A DNA stretch of 64,000 nucleotides from Forficula auricularia (GCA_024734495.1 JALMQS010000082.1:2909634-2973633); one strand, 5' to 3'. Shown: positions 34,402 to 45,570, counted from the stretch's first letter. Notes: generated from the letters alone by a model not told the origin. Program-made: numbers and translations.

Positions 34402-35027
34402 GGAGAGTGGTCCTTATTTTGGGTATTTTCGAATTTTCACGCTGACAATGGCTCATATGGTTCGAAATAAATGAAAAAAATATCCCCCAAGTTTCAAGTC
34501 TCTATCTCAATTATAACCTGTGCCTGGAGCGATGTAAATTTCTCATCTAAATAACATTGGGTTTTTGGCATAAAATATCAATTTTTTATTCCTGCCAAAG
34601 TAATTGGTTCAAAAAATTTGAAACTCTGTAGACTTTATCCTTATAATACTAGCTATCCATCAAAATTATTACAGATTTTTAACTAGTATAATTTTGGAGT
34701 TACAGCTAGATAAATTACTGCTATGTCTTAGTGTTACTAAGTTATAGACTCCAAAATTATAATAGCTAAAAATCCATAAAAATTCTAAGCGATAGCTACT
34801 ATTATAAGGATAAAGTCTACAGAGTTTCAAATTTTTTGAACCATTTCTTTGGCCTGAATAAAAAATTGATATTTCAATGGGAAATGTTATTTAGATGAGA
34901 AACTTACATCGCTTATAATTGAGATAGAGACTTGAAACTTGGGGAATATTTTTTTTTTATTTATTTTGAACCATATGAGCTCCTGTTAGCGTAAAAATTC
35001 GAAAATTCCCAAAATAAGGACCACCCT
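34402..35027. mobile_element. 626-bp hAT-like hairpin element (copy 2)
   Basis: Same hairpin as 24883-25529 (GTGGTCCTTATTTTGGG at the left, CCCAAAATAAGGACCACCCT at the right, and the ACTTTATCCTTATAAT arms). The exact 8-bp repeat ACTACATA lies at 34394-34401 and 35028-35035. The left tip has a two-base insertion relative to the right. Confidence 0.85.
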
Positions 35028-35035
35028 ACTACATA

Positions 35036-35207
35036 GGTAATGAAAAAGAAAGAAAAAAATAATTTTCTTGAATTTATATATATACTATAAGTGAATGAAA
35101 TAAATAAATCGTTTGGAACTCAAATAGAGAATCAAATCAATCACTTTCTAAGTAGTGAAAGGATTTTCGTCTAAGATCCTTAATAAAGATATAAATTAAC
35201 CGGACCA
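35036..35207. other. AT-rich spacer
   Basis: Nothing recognised. Confidence 0.3.
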
Positions 35208-35830
35208 AAGTGTGTATTTTCATCCAAATTTGTTTACCACCGGTTATTAATTGATTCAGGGGGAGGGCGTGTGAAAGATACCCCGGGGTCGATTAGTCTG
35301 AGTGAGTCCCCTCCTGATAAGAAGGATATTTATTTCGAAAATGCATTCAAAGCAACGAAGCCCGGGCGGATAAGTAAGATGGATTCTCGAATTTACATCC
35401 TGGACACAATTCAAGTCATTTTTTAATTAGATATCATCTCCGGGTCTTAAATAAGACGTATTTATTAAATACACTCGGGTGTCAGCTCGAGTGACAAATC
35501 CATCTGCTTTGTAAATATGAGATTATAAGCCGAATAAAGGATGATTAAACGAGCTAAGCGAAACAAATACCACCGGGGGGTAGACGGGTAGCAAGGTGAG
35601 CGAACGCATTGGACAAAACGACGACGAGTGGGACCGGCCGTTCAGGAATCCGGGAGCTGGAAAAGATTCAGCAGCTCAGAGGAGAAGAACTTGAGGCTCA
35701 ATCAGCATCCAATTCTGGATTGGATTCAGTCTGTAAGGGGAACAATTCAAGCTCTCTTTTGCTCTTGGTGTGAAAGATCAAGATTAGCCATGGATCAGGG
35801 GGTACAACAAGCAATTTAAAAGATACAATT
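35208..35830. other. GC-rich unique island with a donor-like site
   Basis: One of the longest non-repetitive GC-rich blocks. CAAGGTGAGCG at 35593-35603 is a strong 5' splice-site match on the plus strand. From 35605 a frame without ATG reads through Thr/Gly/Ser- then Glu/Gln-rich residues (GIRELEKIQQLRGEELEAQS) to a GTAAGG near 35735 and stops near 35771. The 63-codon ATG frame 35628-35819 lies in another register. It could be a noncoding first exon, an exon fragment or regulatory DNA. Confidence 0.3.
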
Positions 35831-36057
35831 GTAATTGGTATCTGTAATTGTTATAGTAAATGAATAAATGAACATGCATAAATGATAGGTAGGTACAAAA
35901 GGGGAAATCAATGAGGTTGTCCTCTTCTTGATGTAAATAAACATTTATACACACACTAACGCACAGATATTGTCTGTCCTAATATTTACCAAAAATTTTT
36001 AGGAAAAATATATTTTTCATAAATACATTTATATTTTTTATTTGTATTAAAGGTAAT

Positions 36058-36319
36058 TTTTTTTTATGAAATAGATGTGAGAAGGAATTACACCAAAAAG
36101 GTGCATCCCCTAAAGGCCTGGGTGGGCCCCTCCATCGTAAAAAGAAGAAGAAGAGGGTATTTTATGGGCTGGATAGGAGTCGTAGGTATCTGTGGAGGCG
36201 GGTCTTAAACAGATGAAGGTTATAAGTCGCGGGGAAGACGGTGGCTAGGAGCGAGTTCCAGTCTCTGGAGGTCATATAGGGATAATTCATCACCAAGATA
36301 ATTTGTATCATTGTCTATA
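36058..36319 (-). pseudogene. non-LTR retrotransposon 3' end, reverse transcriptase C-terminus
   Basis: The minus strand from 36319 reads open to a stop at 36164-36162 and contains RDWNSLLATVFPATYNLHLF followed by KTRLHRYLR. This matches the usual W-N-S-L, V-F-P, Y-N-L, F-K-x-R-x-x-R-x-L tail of the ORF2 protein of Jockey/CR1-like retrotransposons. A 3' UTR with GC-rich text follows and ends at an A run (plus-strand T run at 36058-36066), consistent with a poly-A tail. About 50 residues remain of a protein near 900-1000 residues long, so it is a 5'-truncated dead insertion. Confidence 0.7.
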
Positions 36320-36504
36320 TTCAAAATATTTATTTCTTTACTGTTGTTTTATATTTATCAGATAAAGCAACTCTTCCTTTTTTTACAATTCACAAATTGA
36401 AATTCCATTGATATAGGGTGAATTTTCCCAAAATGTTTGGGTCCTAATAAACTTCGAAGATTTTTTAAGAGATATGTATATTATAAGTTTATAATTTGTT
36501 TTTT

Positions 36505-36546
36505 AGAGACTATAGTTTCCAAGGTTTGATCTTTCTCATCAGTCTT
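36505..36546 (-). ncRNA. hammerhead-like motif (module family, best-preserved core)
   Basis: Minus strand: AGA, CUGAUGA, a 16-nt stem II region with AAG/CUU, GAAA, C-UAUA-G, UC, UCU. Both core segments, the GUC and the 3-bp stem I (AGA/UCU) are intact. Stem II is weak (GAAAG against CCUUG). Confidence 0.5.
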
Positions 36547-36777
36547 TTTAATTAGAAATATTATATAATTTTTTTTTTTATTTTACCATGGGGTCTGTGA
36601 ACATCTTTTTATGTAGAATAAGATTTGTTTTTTTAACAGTTATTTCGATTTAGAATGACCATGTGAGAAAGTGTGCGTTTATAAGTGATTTTTGTATCTG
36701 TCGGCGTTTAGAAATGGCTTAACTTAAAAAATTACTTAAAAATCCCACAAATTGAGCCATTTACTCTTTATCATCAA
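36547..36777. other. unique stretch
   Basis: Nothing recognised. Confidence 0.3.
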
Positions 36778-36883
36778 CCCTAGTAGCACAATGTTTCAAA
36801 CTAGATAGTAGCTATATTGTGCCTATATGGGTTTTGAGAATTTATATAGGCACTATATAGTTTGAAACATTCTGCTACTAGGG
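36778..36883. mobile_element. 106-bp hairpin MITE
   Basis: CCCTAGTAGCACAATGTTTC and GAAACATTCTGCTACTAGGG are inverted ends with one or two mismatches, and the arms continue inward to ACT/AGT. No clear target duplication. Confidence 0.7.
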
Positions 36884-38382
36884 AACAAAGTAGAACTAAT
36901 TTGCTATTTTATGTATTTTGGGAGTTATGAGTTAGTTATAAGGTACGGAACTTTCAGTATGCATGCGAATTTGCCAGGCTTATTAAATTAACTGTTTATA
37001 TTAAGTATTTTTTTTAAAAATTCTGAATAAACATTCTCTGATCGAGTTTTTATGTTTGATTAAGTCCGAAAATTTTATCTCCCACTTCACCGCCTAAATG
37101 TTCCCCCACCACACACACACACAAGGCAAGGATAATATAAAAAAATAATAATTGATTATATTTATCTTTTATAACTTTTCCATTCATGGTATCCTTGCGA
37201 TGGATGGATTTGGGTCATACTATCCGGATAGTATAGTATTTTTCCTAAGCTATGCTCTTGTTTCATTTTCTTAAAATAAATAAATAAATAAATAAATAAA
37301 ATATCTACTGACTTGATTCTACAGGCTTTGTAATTAATATTTTAAAAATATAATTGAAATAAGAAAGCAAGTATTTTGTTTTCCGTTACTGCAGTTTAAT
37401 ATAGGTAATTCCTATAATGTATTTGATTAATAGTTTTTGATTAGTATTTTATATCTCGTTACTAAAAAATTGCCCATTCCTGGTGTAGAAGACGGGAGCC
37501 TTGGGCAAAGGGGTGGAGAGGTTCAGGGAACAATTTCTATTGAAATTTTTCATTTTATTATGTTATTAACCTGAAAAAAACACACTCGGTCAATAAAGAA
37601 CTGTAATTTGAACTAATATAAAAACATAATGAAAGCCTTAGGGGGGCTCGAAACGGTTCAGAGACCCTCCCCCACTAACCGTCTCCACTTTGCCTTGAGC
37701 AAATTTTCATATTCCAAGAGTATCTTATTAAACTAGAGCGTTTCATTTTCTGATTTAAGCTTTAACATCAAAACGAAACTTTCGAAGTTTTTTATTCTAT
37801 ATTGTGAAGAACGCAAACATGGTAGGAAAAAAAATCAATTGGATTTATATATTTATGGATTAAAAGTGGATTTGGAAAGAAGAAGCGATCTTTTTTACTC
37901 CTTTGCTAACAAATCACTGCCTTAACTCGATAGCCAGTGCCATTTACGGAATGAATTTGCACTGACCTAGCGAACTTACGAACTTTCGATTCAACAAGAA
38001 CTAGACCTCATAACAGTTAATATTAGCTTACTGTATGAATTATGGAAGATGAAGTGAGAAACAAACAGTCGAAATGTTGTTTTAAGTGTATGGCCATGAA
38101 CGAGAACATTTGAAATCTAACTTTAGGGGTTTTGAGCCATGTAAGCTGAAGAATTCCGCCTTAAACCACTTGAATTAAGACTTATAGAGGCGATTACCTC
38201 TCTATACTCAACCTTTTTTCTATACCAAACTTTGAAGTCGCTATCACGTAACTCCCACGTTTTTATTTTTATTTTTGATAAAGAAGAGGCCCAAAATTAT
38301 CTGCAGAATCTTTCTTTTACAAGGCAATATTGGGTGTTTAAAAAAAATGTTGTACCTATAGTAAAATTTATGATAATTTTTG
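36884..38382. other. AT-rich region with AAAT microsatellite
   Basis: (AAAT)n at 37277-37300. A GC-richer patch lies at 37485-37520 and 37640-37690. No open frame, repeat end or RNA gene recognised. Confidence 0.4.
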
Positions 38383-38923
38383 GAATTAAATTTATTTAAA
38401 TCATAACCTCTCTCCGAATAGTTAGAGTATTTTTAATGTGACTCCTTATAATAATATCTAAAAAATTTTGGATTCAGATTTTTGAGAAAACAAACTTTTA
38501 ACCATCAAATTGTAAAATTATTGGTTATTTTCTAAATAAATAATTTTTTCGAAAATAATAAATTAATATTGGTTTGGTTAGGGATATTTCAAAGCTAACT
38601 AAAATGTACTTTTGTCCAGCCAATTAGTAATATTTCAGTGAATTATTTATTTACTGAAATATTACTAATTAGCTAGACAAAAGTACATTTAGTTAGCATT
38701 GAAATATCCCTAACCAAACCAATATTAATTTATTATTTTCGAAAAAATTAATTTTTAGAAAATAACCAATAATTTTAAAATTTGATGGTTAAAAGTTTGT
38801 TTTCTCAAAAATCTGAATCCAAAATTTTTGAAATATTATTACAAGGATAACTTAATTTTGATTTAAAAATACTCAAACTCTAACTATTCGGAGGGGGGTT
38901 ATGATTTAAATAAATTTAATTTC
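38383..38923. mobile_element. 541-bp near-perfect hairpin element
   Basis: The left arm (GAATTAAATTTATTTAAATC, 38383) and right arm (ending TTAAATAAATTTAATTTC) are inverted over about 260 bp each with a short centre near 38650. Conserved arm words such as CCTAACCAAACCAATATTAA are mirrored exactly. No target duplication recognised. The transcript would be a long dsRNA. Confidence 0.8.
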
Positions 38924-40510
38924 AAAGAATAAAATATGAAAGATTAGAAAAAAAAGTGAAATTCATTATCCAATTATTTGTACTTAAATTGAAATGAAAA
39001 GGGAATATATATATATATATATATATAGTGTTGTATAAAATATACCTATAGGTAGGTACGAGTAGTTTATAATAATTTAACTTTGTAAAATGTAATGTAT
39101 AATTAACCAACCGTGAATATTTCAAATGGCTTATGTTAAATGGAGAGGAAATATTTCAATAACAGAGTTGATAGAAAAGATTTTCGTAAATCGTATTTCG
39201 AATACTTAATTATCAACAACCCTAATTTCAAGCGACCCCACTAGCAAACACCCCCACTCCCGACCCCACTCGCAACTCGTTAAAACTATTTTAATTAATC
39301 TATGTAATGTTCATGGAACATTAAAGGTGATTAATTGTATTTTGCTCCATAACCGCATCCAGTTTCTGTCCTCGTTTAGGTTTGCTCCATTCTTCCTCGT
39401 CGAAAGCCCCTCCAAGAGAGAATATTTATATTATTAAATTAAAAAAAAATAAAATAAAAATATCCCATCGATACACACAAGCCTGCTTTTTCCAGATCAA
39501 AAAAATATGCTTGTTACTTTTTAATCAATTTTTCCATTACAAGAGTCGGTTAATTAGAAATTATAATATAAATAAATAAATAACTCCTGGAAAGCTTGTT
39601 AATTGCGATTTATTTTATCATTAAATAAAAATATATCAGGAGAAGGGCGGGGGGCTCAAAATACAGATCGTATATCAATTATTTATATAATCGAAATGGA
39701 GCAATCGTCTAGTGGACTGAATTCCACGAAACTGCAAAACGAGAACGAAACATCAAGGGCCATACCAATGAAGCTTTGCTAATTAATCACAAATGGTGAT
39801 TATTTTTTATGTATGGAACTCTTCAGAGTTGAGTGAGATGAATATTGAAGGTGAATTCAGAAATATAAACCCTAACGATTTTATTAAAATTATAAAATAA
39901 ATATAGGTATACAAAATATTCACTTAAAAGACCAATCAAAACTCTGTCAATTTTTTTTAATGATAAAGGCTAGTCTGTATTATAATATACATGTTCTTGC
40001 AAGTTTCAACACTAATTAGATCGTTTTCAAATAGATAGATTAGGTTCGGCTTAAGTTGTCTATTTTCAGATGCAAGTTGACTTAAGAGAAAACTTGCCTA
40101 GTTTAGTTCAGACAATTATCCGAAAAAATTAATATAACCCGGCCAAGTCAATGTTAGATTATAAATTATATATGTTACGTATTGAACATATTATTAGATA
40201 ACTGAAGATAGAAGGTAATGCATATTGGCAGAAATCAGTAGCGCTAGAAGCATTACTTCAAGGAAAAGTACAGTTATTATTCTTAAGATTTTGTTTCCTT
40301 GATAGTTTTCTGTTAATGGATTTCAGAACGGGTGAACTCGTGTGATTTGACATGCAATTATTTCTATATATCTCGAAGAGATGTCACGCCTATCGTGATT
40401 TTCGCAAATCTCTAAATAATTAACATTTAAGTAAAATAATTAATTTCAATAGTTCAGTAAGTTTAATATACATTACTTAGAATTATTTTGCTATTTTGAA
40501 AAAAAAAGGA
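38924..40510. other. unique region with TA microsatellite and one island
   Basis: (TA)n at about 39006-39027. Positions 39225-39420 form a GC-richer non-repetitive block (CCCCACTCGCAACTCG, then TTAATTAATC homeodomain-type words). The short frames at 38922-39125 and 39382-39579 are low-complexity. Confidence 0.3.
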
Positions 40511-40612
40511 AGAAATAAAGTAAAGAAAATTTTCAAAAGTTTCTAAAAAAATTTTCAAAAATTTTCTTTACTTTATTTAATATGTTTCACCAAGAACCTA
40601 CACCATTCTCTA
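40511..40612. repeat. partial copy of the 'GGTGAAACAT' repeat with inverted centre
   Basis: AAATAAAGTAAAGAAAATTTTC (40514) is mirrored by GAAAATTTTC-like text to CTTTACTTTATTT (40567). It then reads out into ATGTTTCACCAAGAACCTAC, the reverse complement of the repeat head at 58800-58825. Same family as 6452-6642. Confidence 0.6.
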
Positions 40613-41544
40613 TTAACAAAAAAAAAAGAAAGAAATATTTGAGCATTTGAACCGGTAACCTCTCCTGTATAGCCTTAGGAATATTTAACGCTGCATTCTA
40701 TATTGTGGTTTGATTAAAAAAAATTGAATATTAATACTAATAATGTTATTAGTAATATTTATAGGGTTCTATTATATTATATATATATGTACATATATAT
40801 AGAGGCAGAAATTGAGTTTATGTACCGTGACGTCATAAGCAAATATAGCCGCCACTCATCGCCTGTAGGGTTTTCCTCTTCTCTGCTTAAGAATACATTT
40901 GGTTGCATAAGTAGTAGGCGGAAAATGTAATATGGTTAAAATTACATATAAATTATAAAAAAAATACATAACTGAGTATACTAGATTCAATTGTCACTAG
41001 AACCAAAAGTGTGTGCAAAAGATCAGCTCAATCGGTTGGATGGAACTGGTTTAAGCTAGCAAGTTGTCAAATATCTCTAAACAATATTACGGAAACGAAT
41101 TTCACTAACAATAAGTAAAATTTAAATAGATAACGTTTATGATCACTTTTTTTACTAATTATTTTTAAGTATAAAGTAATTAAATTTATCTAAAAGAAAA
41201 AAAGTTATCTAAAGCTTTTTTAAGTGAATCTTTTAAAACTGTTTCTTTAAGTAAGAGAAATTTGTAATAAAATTGATTTTTCCTTGTTCGTCTACATGTG
41301 TCTACAGTGGAATACATAAAGTGACTAATTACTATTTGATCAGCTAGCCTTCATTTCTGGATATTTTGCGCGCTATTTTTTTCATCCGCGCAATTCAGAA
41401 ACGCATAATATGACAAGAAAAGTTAAATATTTTCATTTCTTTTAATACTACGATTTCATCAGAAGCTTTATTTGCTCATCGTACAGAATAAAACAAATTA
41501 TTTCACTTAATTAGATTGAAAGATAATTGATTTTTTTTTTACAG
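40613..41544. other. unique region, no gene seen
   Basis: A small island at 40815-40915 contains TACCGTGACGTCATAAGC (CRE-like TGACGTCA). The 68-codon frame 40724-40930 spans it and is not recognised. The 3' end is the polypyrimidine tract of the candidate exon acceptor. Confidence 0.35.
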
Positions 41545-41590
41545 GAAATCAGCGGATGGTGTCCATCTCAGAGGTCACTTATATATCAAC
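41545..41590 (+). CDS. candidate exon A (46 nt)
   Basis: Preceded by a strong acceptor (GATTTTTTTTTTACAG, 41529-41544) and followed by a GTAAGT donor at 41591. All three frames are open, and one contains ATG at 41556-41558. Read in that register the exon ends two bases into a codon, matching the phase needed by exon B. No protein family is recognised. It could equally be a noncoding exon. Confidence 0.3.
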
Positions 41591-41704
41591 GTAAGTTCAT
41601 TTTTTCATTAAAAATATTACTTTCAGATTATATATCGACTCATCGAAGACAATATATTATTATTATTATTTTTAATTGAACATTTTTGTTTGCTTAGAGT
41701 ATCA

Positions 41705-42240
41705 GAAATGTTGATTCATAAAGAGAAATCAATGAGGTTGTCCTCTGCTTGATGCAAATTCGTTTGCTGAGTGAAGAGCTTATTATCACAACAAAACAAA
41801 TTTATTTATATCTACATCTAATCGAGCATTTCAACCCATGAGAAAAAACAGATAAACTATTTATAATAATTAAAAGGACTGATGATGAAGATCAAACCTT
41901 CAAATCTATAGTCTTTAAATAAATAAATAAATCTTTATTCCTCAACCTGCATAGAGGCACAAGTCCTCGGTGGCTAAGTCCTCCAATCAATACAATCTAA
42001 CTACAATAAACATCAATACAAATTAACTACAATAATTTAAAAAAAAATAATAATAATATTAGAAATGTATGCTCATTATCAAATAACATGACCATAGATT
42101 TCCATCGAAAGACAAAAAGTAATTTAAAAATTTCCCCCAGCAAAAAACCGATACCAGGAGCAAACGACGCATTAGCCATAAGTTATATATTTATATTATT
42201 TGCATCAAACAGAGGACAACTTCATTGATTTCATTTTATG
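41705..42240. mobile_element. module-family HHR foldback, right end truncated
   Basis: Module on the minus strand at 41705-41763, hammerhead-like motif on the plus strand at 41877-41915, and module on the plus strand at 42187-42240. Architecture equals 18606-18992, but about 250 bp of extra AT-rich DNA (41930-42180, beginning at an AAAT run) separates motif and right module, and the distal half of the right module is missing. Confidence 0.6.
41877..41915 (+). ncRNA. decayed hammerhead-like motif (module family)
   Basis: CTGATGA (41879-41885), T, GAAG against CTTC, then CAAATC in place of GAAAC, TATA and GTC. The damaged second core segment predicts loss of function. Confidence 0.4.
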
Positions 42241-42642
42241 ATTATTATTTTTATATTTCGGAAATTGCACTTGCCCTCTCAGGTAACTTTATAATCCAAT
42301 AAGTGAAATTTTTTGTCCCCATTTTAAAATTTTCTTTAGAGAAAGTATTGCTTACATAAATTCCACGAAAATTGTTGTATTTTTAAAGCCCAAGCTCTCC
42401 AGGCAGGTGGCGAAGGTATCCATGACGAACCATGCGTTTTTTTAACCAACGAATGTAAAAGTTTAAATTCAGAAAGAATTCCAAATCGACAGAGTACAAA
42501 AAGCGCGGCTGTATAAATTAATGTCCAAGTTTTAGAGGGTAGGTGAGTAGGTGGGATATTAATCTAATAAGGAAATTATATAAGGGTGACCACCCTTTTG
42601 GAATTTGAAGGGTTGAATCATGCCCAAGAGGGCGGTTGGTCA
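42241..42642. other. unique stretch
   Basis: A GCCCTCTCAG|GTAACT junction lies at 42282. A GC-richer patch is at 42380-42510. No gene seen. Confidence 0.3.
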
Positions 42643-42686
42643 GTCAACTGACGAAGGATCACACTTCAAAGGATTCGAAACGCTCT
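42643..42686 (+). ncRNA. hammerhead-ribozyme-like motif (HHR 6)
   Basis: CTGACGA (42648-42654), an unpaired A, GGATC (42656-42660) pairing with GATTC (42672-42676) over five pairs with one G-U, then GAAA (42677-42680) and CGC. Stem II and core are intact; stem III and the cleavage-site triplet are not obvious. Confidence 0.45.
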
Positions 42687-43083
42687 ACCATTTAATATAA
42701 ATCAACTAATCCAACGCCTGCCCTTTGCGAAATACAAATTTTGAGAAATTATTTTAATCTATAGATATCACCCTTTGCAAAAGTTTCTGCACAAATTCAG
42801 TTACATTTTCAGGTATAGGCCGTTTCTCATATAATTTTCGGTTTACTATTTTGTTTCTAATGTAAATGTTGATTGATCTTTTAAGAGAAACAGAATTTTC
42901 AGTATTGAATATTTCAATTTTGAAAAAATTGATTTGCAAAAATAAAAAGATGACTAGTTTTCATTCAGATCTTTTTTCATAAAAAAAGGTACATAGTTTT
43001 AAATAATAATAAAGAAGATAAAATAGAAACAACAGCTATGTATCTATACACTATACATACAATTCAAATTCTTTCTAATATAT
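42687..43083. other. AT-rich spacer
   Basis: A 61-codon minus-strand frame (42754-42939) is not recognised. Nothing else seen. Confidence 0.3.
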
Positions 43084-43227
43084 TAGATTAGTTAAATATT
43101 AAATTATTGGATAGAGATATTAGATTTTATAATCATAAATTAAATTAATAAATTATAATTTATTAATTTAATTTATGATTATAAAATCTAATATCTCTAT
43201 CCAATAATTTAATGTTTAACTAATCTA
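43084..43227. mobile_element. 144-bp perfect hairpin MITE
   Basis: TAGATTAGTTAAATATTAAA through its mirror TTTAATGTTTAACTAATCTA forms an almost perfect palindrome centred near 43156 with essentially no loop. AT-rich throughout. No clear target duplication. Confidence 0.8.
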
Positions 43228-43734
43228 CTCTTTAACAAAATACCAATCAAAATTTTTAATTAAATAGACATAACAGGTAGTAAAAACACAAAAATTCAAG
43301 CGCGGAGGAAAAAGTAGTTCGCTGTACCTCAAGTATTATTTTTAAACTAAAAGCAAATTAAAATACATTTTGAATATTCTTAATTATGTTAGTAAAAAAC
43401 AAATTAGATTAGGTACTTTTTCTTAATGTTTTGTAAATATCAACCGGGCTGGATTAAATCTTTTTGCTTACTGATTCCGACTGTCCTCACACCTGGTCTA
43501 GAAAATTAATTTTTATCAGGCTTAAAATTTTAAAGATTTTGTCAATATTACAGAAACAAATTATTAGAAAATTTATTTTTAGGATTTGAACGGCTCAATT
43601 CAAAAAAAAAAAAAAAAAAAATGAATTGAAAATTTTAAATTTATAGCTAAATACAAAGAGAAAAGTTCTTTCATATTGAATTGAAGAGAAACATTTATAT
43701 GTATAGTTAAATGTTTTATCCTTTAACCGGATTT
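43228..43734. other. AT-rich spacer with poly-A
   Basis: Contains an A run at 43602-43620. No gene seen. Confidence 0.35.
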
Positions 43735-44120
43735 TATGAATATCTTGTTGCGATTGGTTGAAGGATGAAAGGGTTGCAACCCAAAGAGACGGGGTGGCTC
43801 CACCCCTCTGCCACCAGTATGATTAATAATAGAAATGATGGTTCCTGCAAGCAAGGGGTGTCTGTTTGGTTGTGCGGCTGGTTCCTGGAGGGTGGTTTCT
43901 GGCCAGGGGTAGATATTTCCATTTGATATATTGGTTAGCCAGGCGAGAGGAACATGCCACGGCCGTTCACGCAATTGCAATATTAAATCTGCGATTCATC
44001 CAAAGGGTCAGGGGGCAAGAAGGGCTTAATATCATTAATAAAACGTGCGCACCGATTAACACAAGCCCTGCTGAACAGAGGCCGGGGGTGGATGCGGATA
44101 ACAACCCCTTGTAACATCAA
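43735..44120. other. GC-rich unique island
   Basis: Dense non-repetitive block with GGCCAGGGG, GCCACGGCCG and GGCCGGGGGTGG patches and an ATTAATAATAG homeodomain-type stretch. Overlapping frames on both strands (82, 85 and 62 codons) are not recognised. Candidate conserved noncoding element. Confidence 0.3.
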
Positions 44121-44338
44121 AAAAGTACAACACAGTGGCAAACTTGCCTTCTCCATCAGTCAATCGAAATAGAGTCAAAGAATCATCACAAGATAACCAT
44201 AATCGAAGAAATATAAGCTCTAATTTCACTAATCTAAAGTTTACTCACATGTGATTAACTTCAGCTTCAATTAAAAAAAAAAAATTAAGAAATATGTAAT
44301 CGAAAAGAATTTGTTTTTCAGAGAGTAGGGCAGTTGTG

Positions 44339-44398
44339 GGTTCATAAAAAGAAATCAATGAGGTGGTCCTCTGTTGCAAATAAACTTTTACATTTATA
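44339..44398 (-). repeat. module-family copy
   Basis: CATAAAAAGAAATCAATGAG followed by GTGGTCCTCTG and TTGCAAATAAAC is the reverse orientation of the module, with a four-base deletion in the GATGCAAAT part. It lies just upstream of a second copy. Confidence 0.6.
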
Positions 44399-44420
44399 CA
44401 TAACATATATAAATATGTAT

Positions 44421-44663
44421 CACAAAGAGAAACAAAGAGGTTGTCCTCTGGTTGATGCAAATAAACATACACACACATATATCGAGATGATATATCTGTA
44501 TATATATTATTTATTTATTTATTACATTTATATATATACAGATATATCATCTCGATATATACCTATGTGTGTATGTTTATTTGCATCAAGCAGAGGACAA
44601 CCTCTTTGTTTCTCTTTGTGAATCAACAACTCTGCTACTCTCGGCAAAACAAAAACTTTTCAA
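44421..44663. mobile_element. module-family foldback without hammerhead, 12-bp TSD
   Basis: Module minus (44424-44475) and module plus (44558-44663) are inverted, joined by a palindrome (ATATCGAGATGATATATCTG mirrored). The exact 12-bp repeat ATAAATATGTAT flanks at 44409-44420 and 44664-44675. The hammerhead-like region of other copies is missing. The 95-codon frame 44334-44621 across it is chance. Confidence 0.7.
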
Positions 44664-44696
44664 ATAAATATGTATATTTATAATGTAATAATATAT

Positions 44697-44731
<35 letters not shown>

Positions 44732-45570
44732 TTTCTGACTAAAAAAACACCGGATTTAAGGTTATACACCTGGTATAGGTATATACATGTTTATATTTTT
44801 TATATATATGTACCTATGGTACCTATGTGTCAAGCAGGTGACAACCTTTATGTATCTGTTGCAAACTTTATTGATGTTTTTAATTCGCAATGAAAATTAA
44901 ATGACGGAATTTTATCTTAAGTAGGACAGGGAATTCATTTGTGAAATAATTGTTGCTAGGAATTGTGGGAACCAAGTAACCAAGTCCGCACTTTAAGAAT
45001 GTATAATAAACAATTGTTTAAACGACCACACCTACTTCTTTTTCTATATTTAAGTATATAATTATATAATTGATTAATTATTCATTATTTTGGAGACTTA
45101 TTTTTGTACTCTTCAAGAGATATAGGTAATTCGTTGCTGGTATGATTCAATATCCCTTTACAATGTTTAAATTTGTTACTGGGTCATTCAATCCGTTTTA
45201 AAAAATGATGATGATGACAGATTAGGATTCGATTTAAAAAATGATTGTTTCTCCAGGGGTAATTATATTTGAGGCTGCAAATATGCTCAGAATGAGAAGA
45301 TTGTTAAAAAATGAAATCGATATGAAATGTATAATATCTTAATTATATAATCGATTTGTAAATAATTGATTGACAGGGACTAATTATATGTCTTGATGAA
45401 CAAAAAAATGTCGACATAAGAATTCAATCAAAATTTATTTTATTGCTGCCTCTTTTTCTATTCATTGAAAATACAATAATTATATGTTTAGTAACTTGAA
45501 TATGGAAACGAATAATGAAAATGGTAGTATATATAATATCTATTATTATGAATAGAAAAATACTCGTCTA
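44664..45570. other. AT-rich region with long AT microsatellite
   Basis: (AT)n at 44699-44728. A decayed module fragment (GTGTCAAGCAGGTGACAACC) lies at 44826-44870. The rest is AT-rich without features. Confidence 0.45.

Larger units (their letters stand above)
35893..36546. mobile_element. module-family HHR element split by a non-LTR fragment
   Basis: The module on the minus strand (35893-35950) and the matching hammerhead-like motif (36505-36546, minus) are normally about 60 bp apart. Here about 550 bp intervene, including the non-LTR retrotransposon 3' end at about 36058-36319. Order and orientation match the copies at 18606 and 26573. Confidence 0.6.

Noticed and set aside
37277..37300. 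CRISPR-like or satellite array
   Set aside because: Simple (AAAT)n microsatellite; no spacers.
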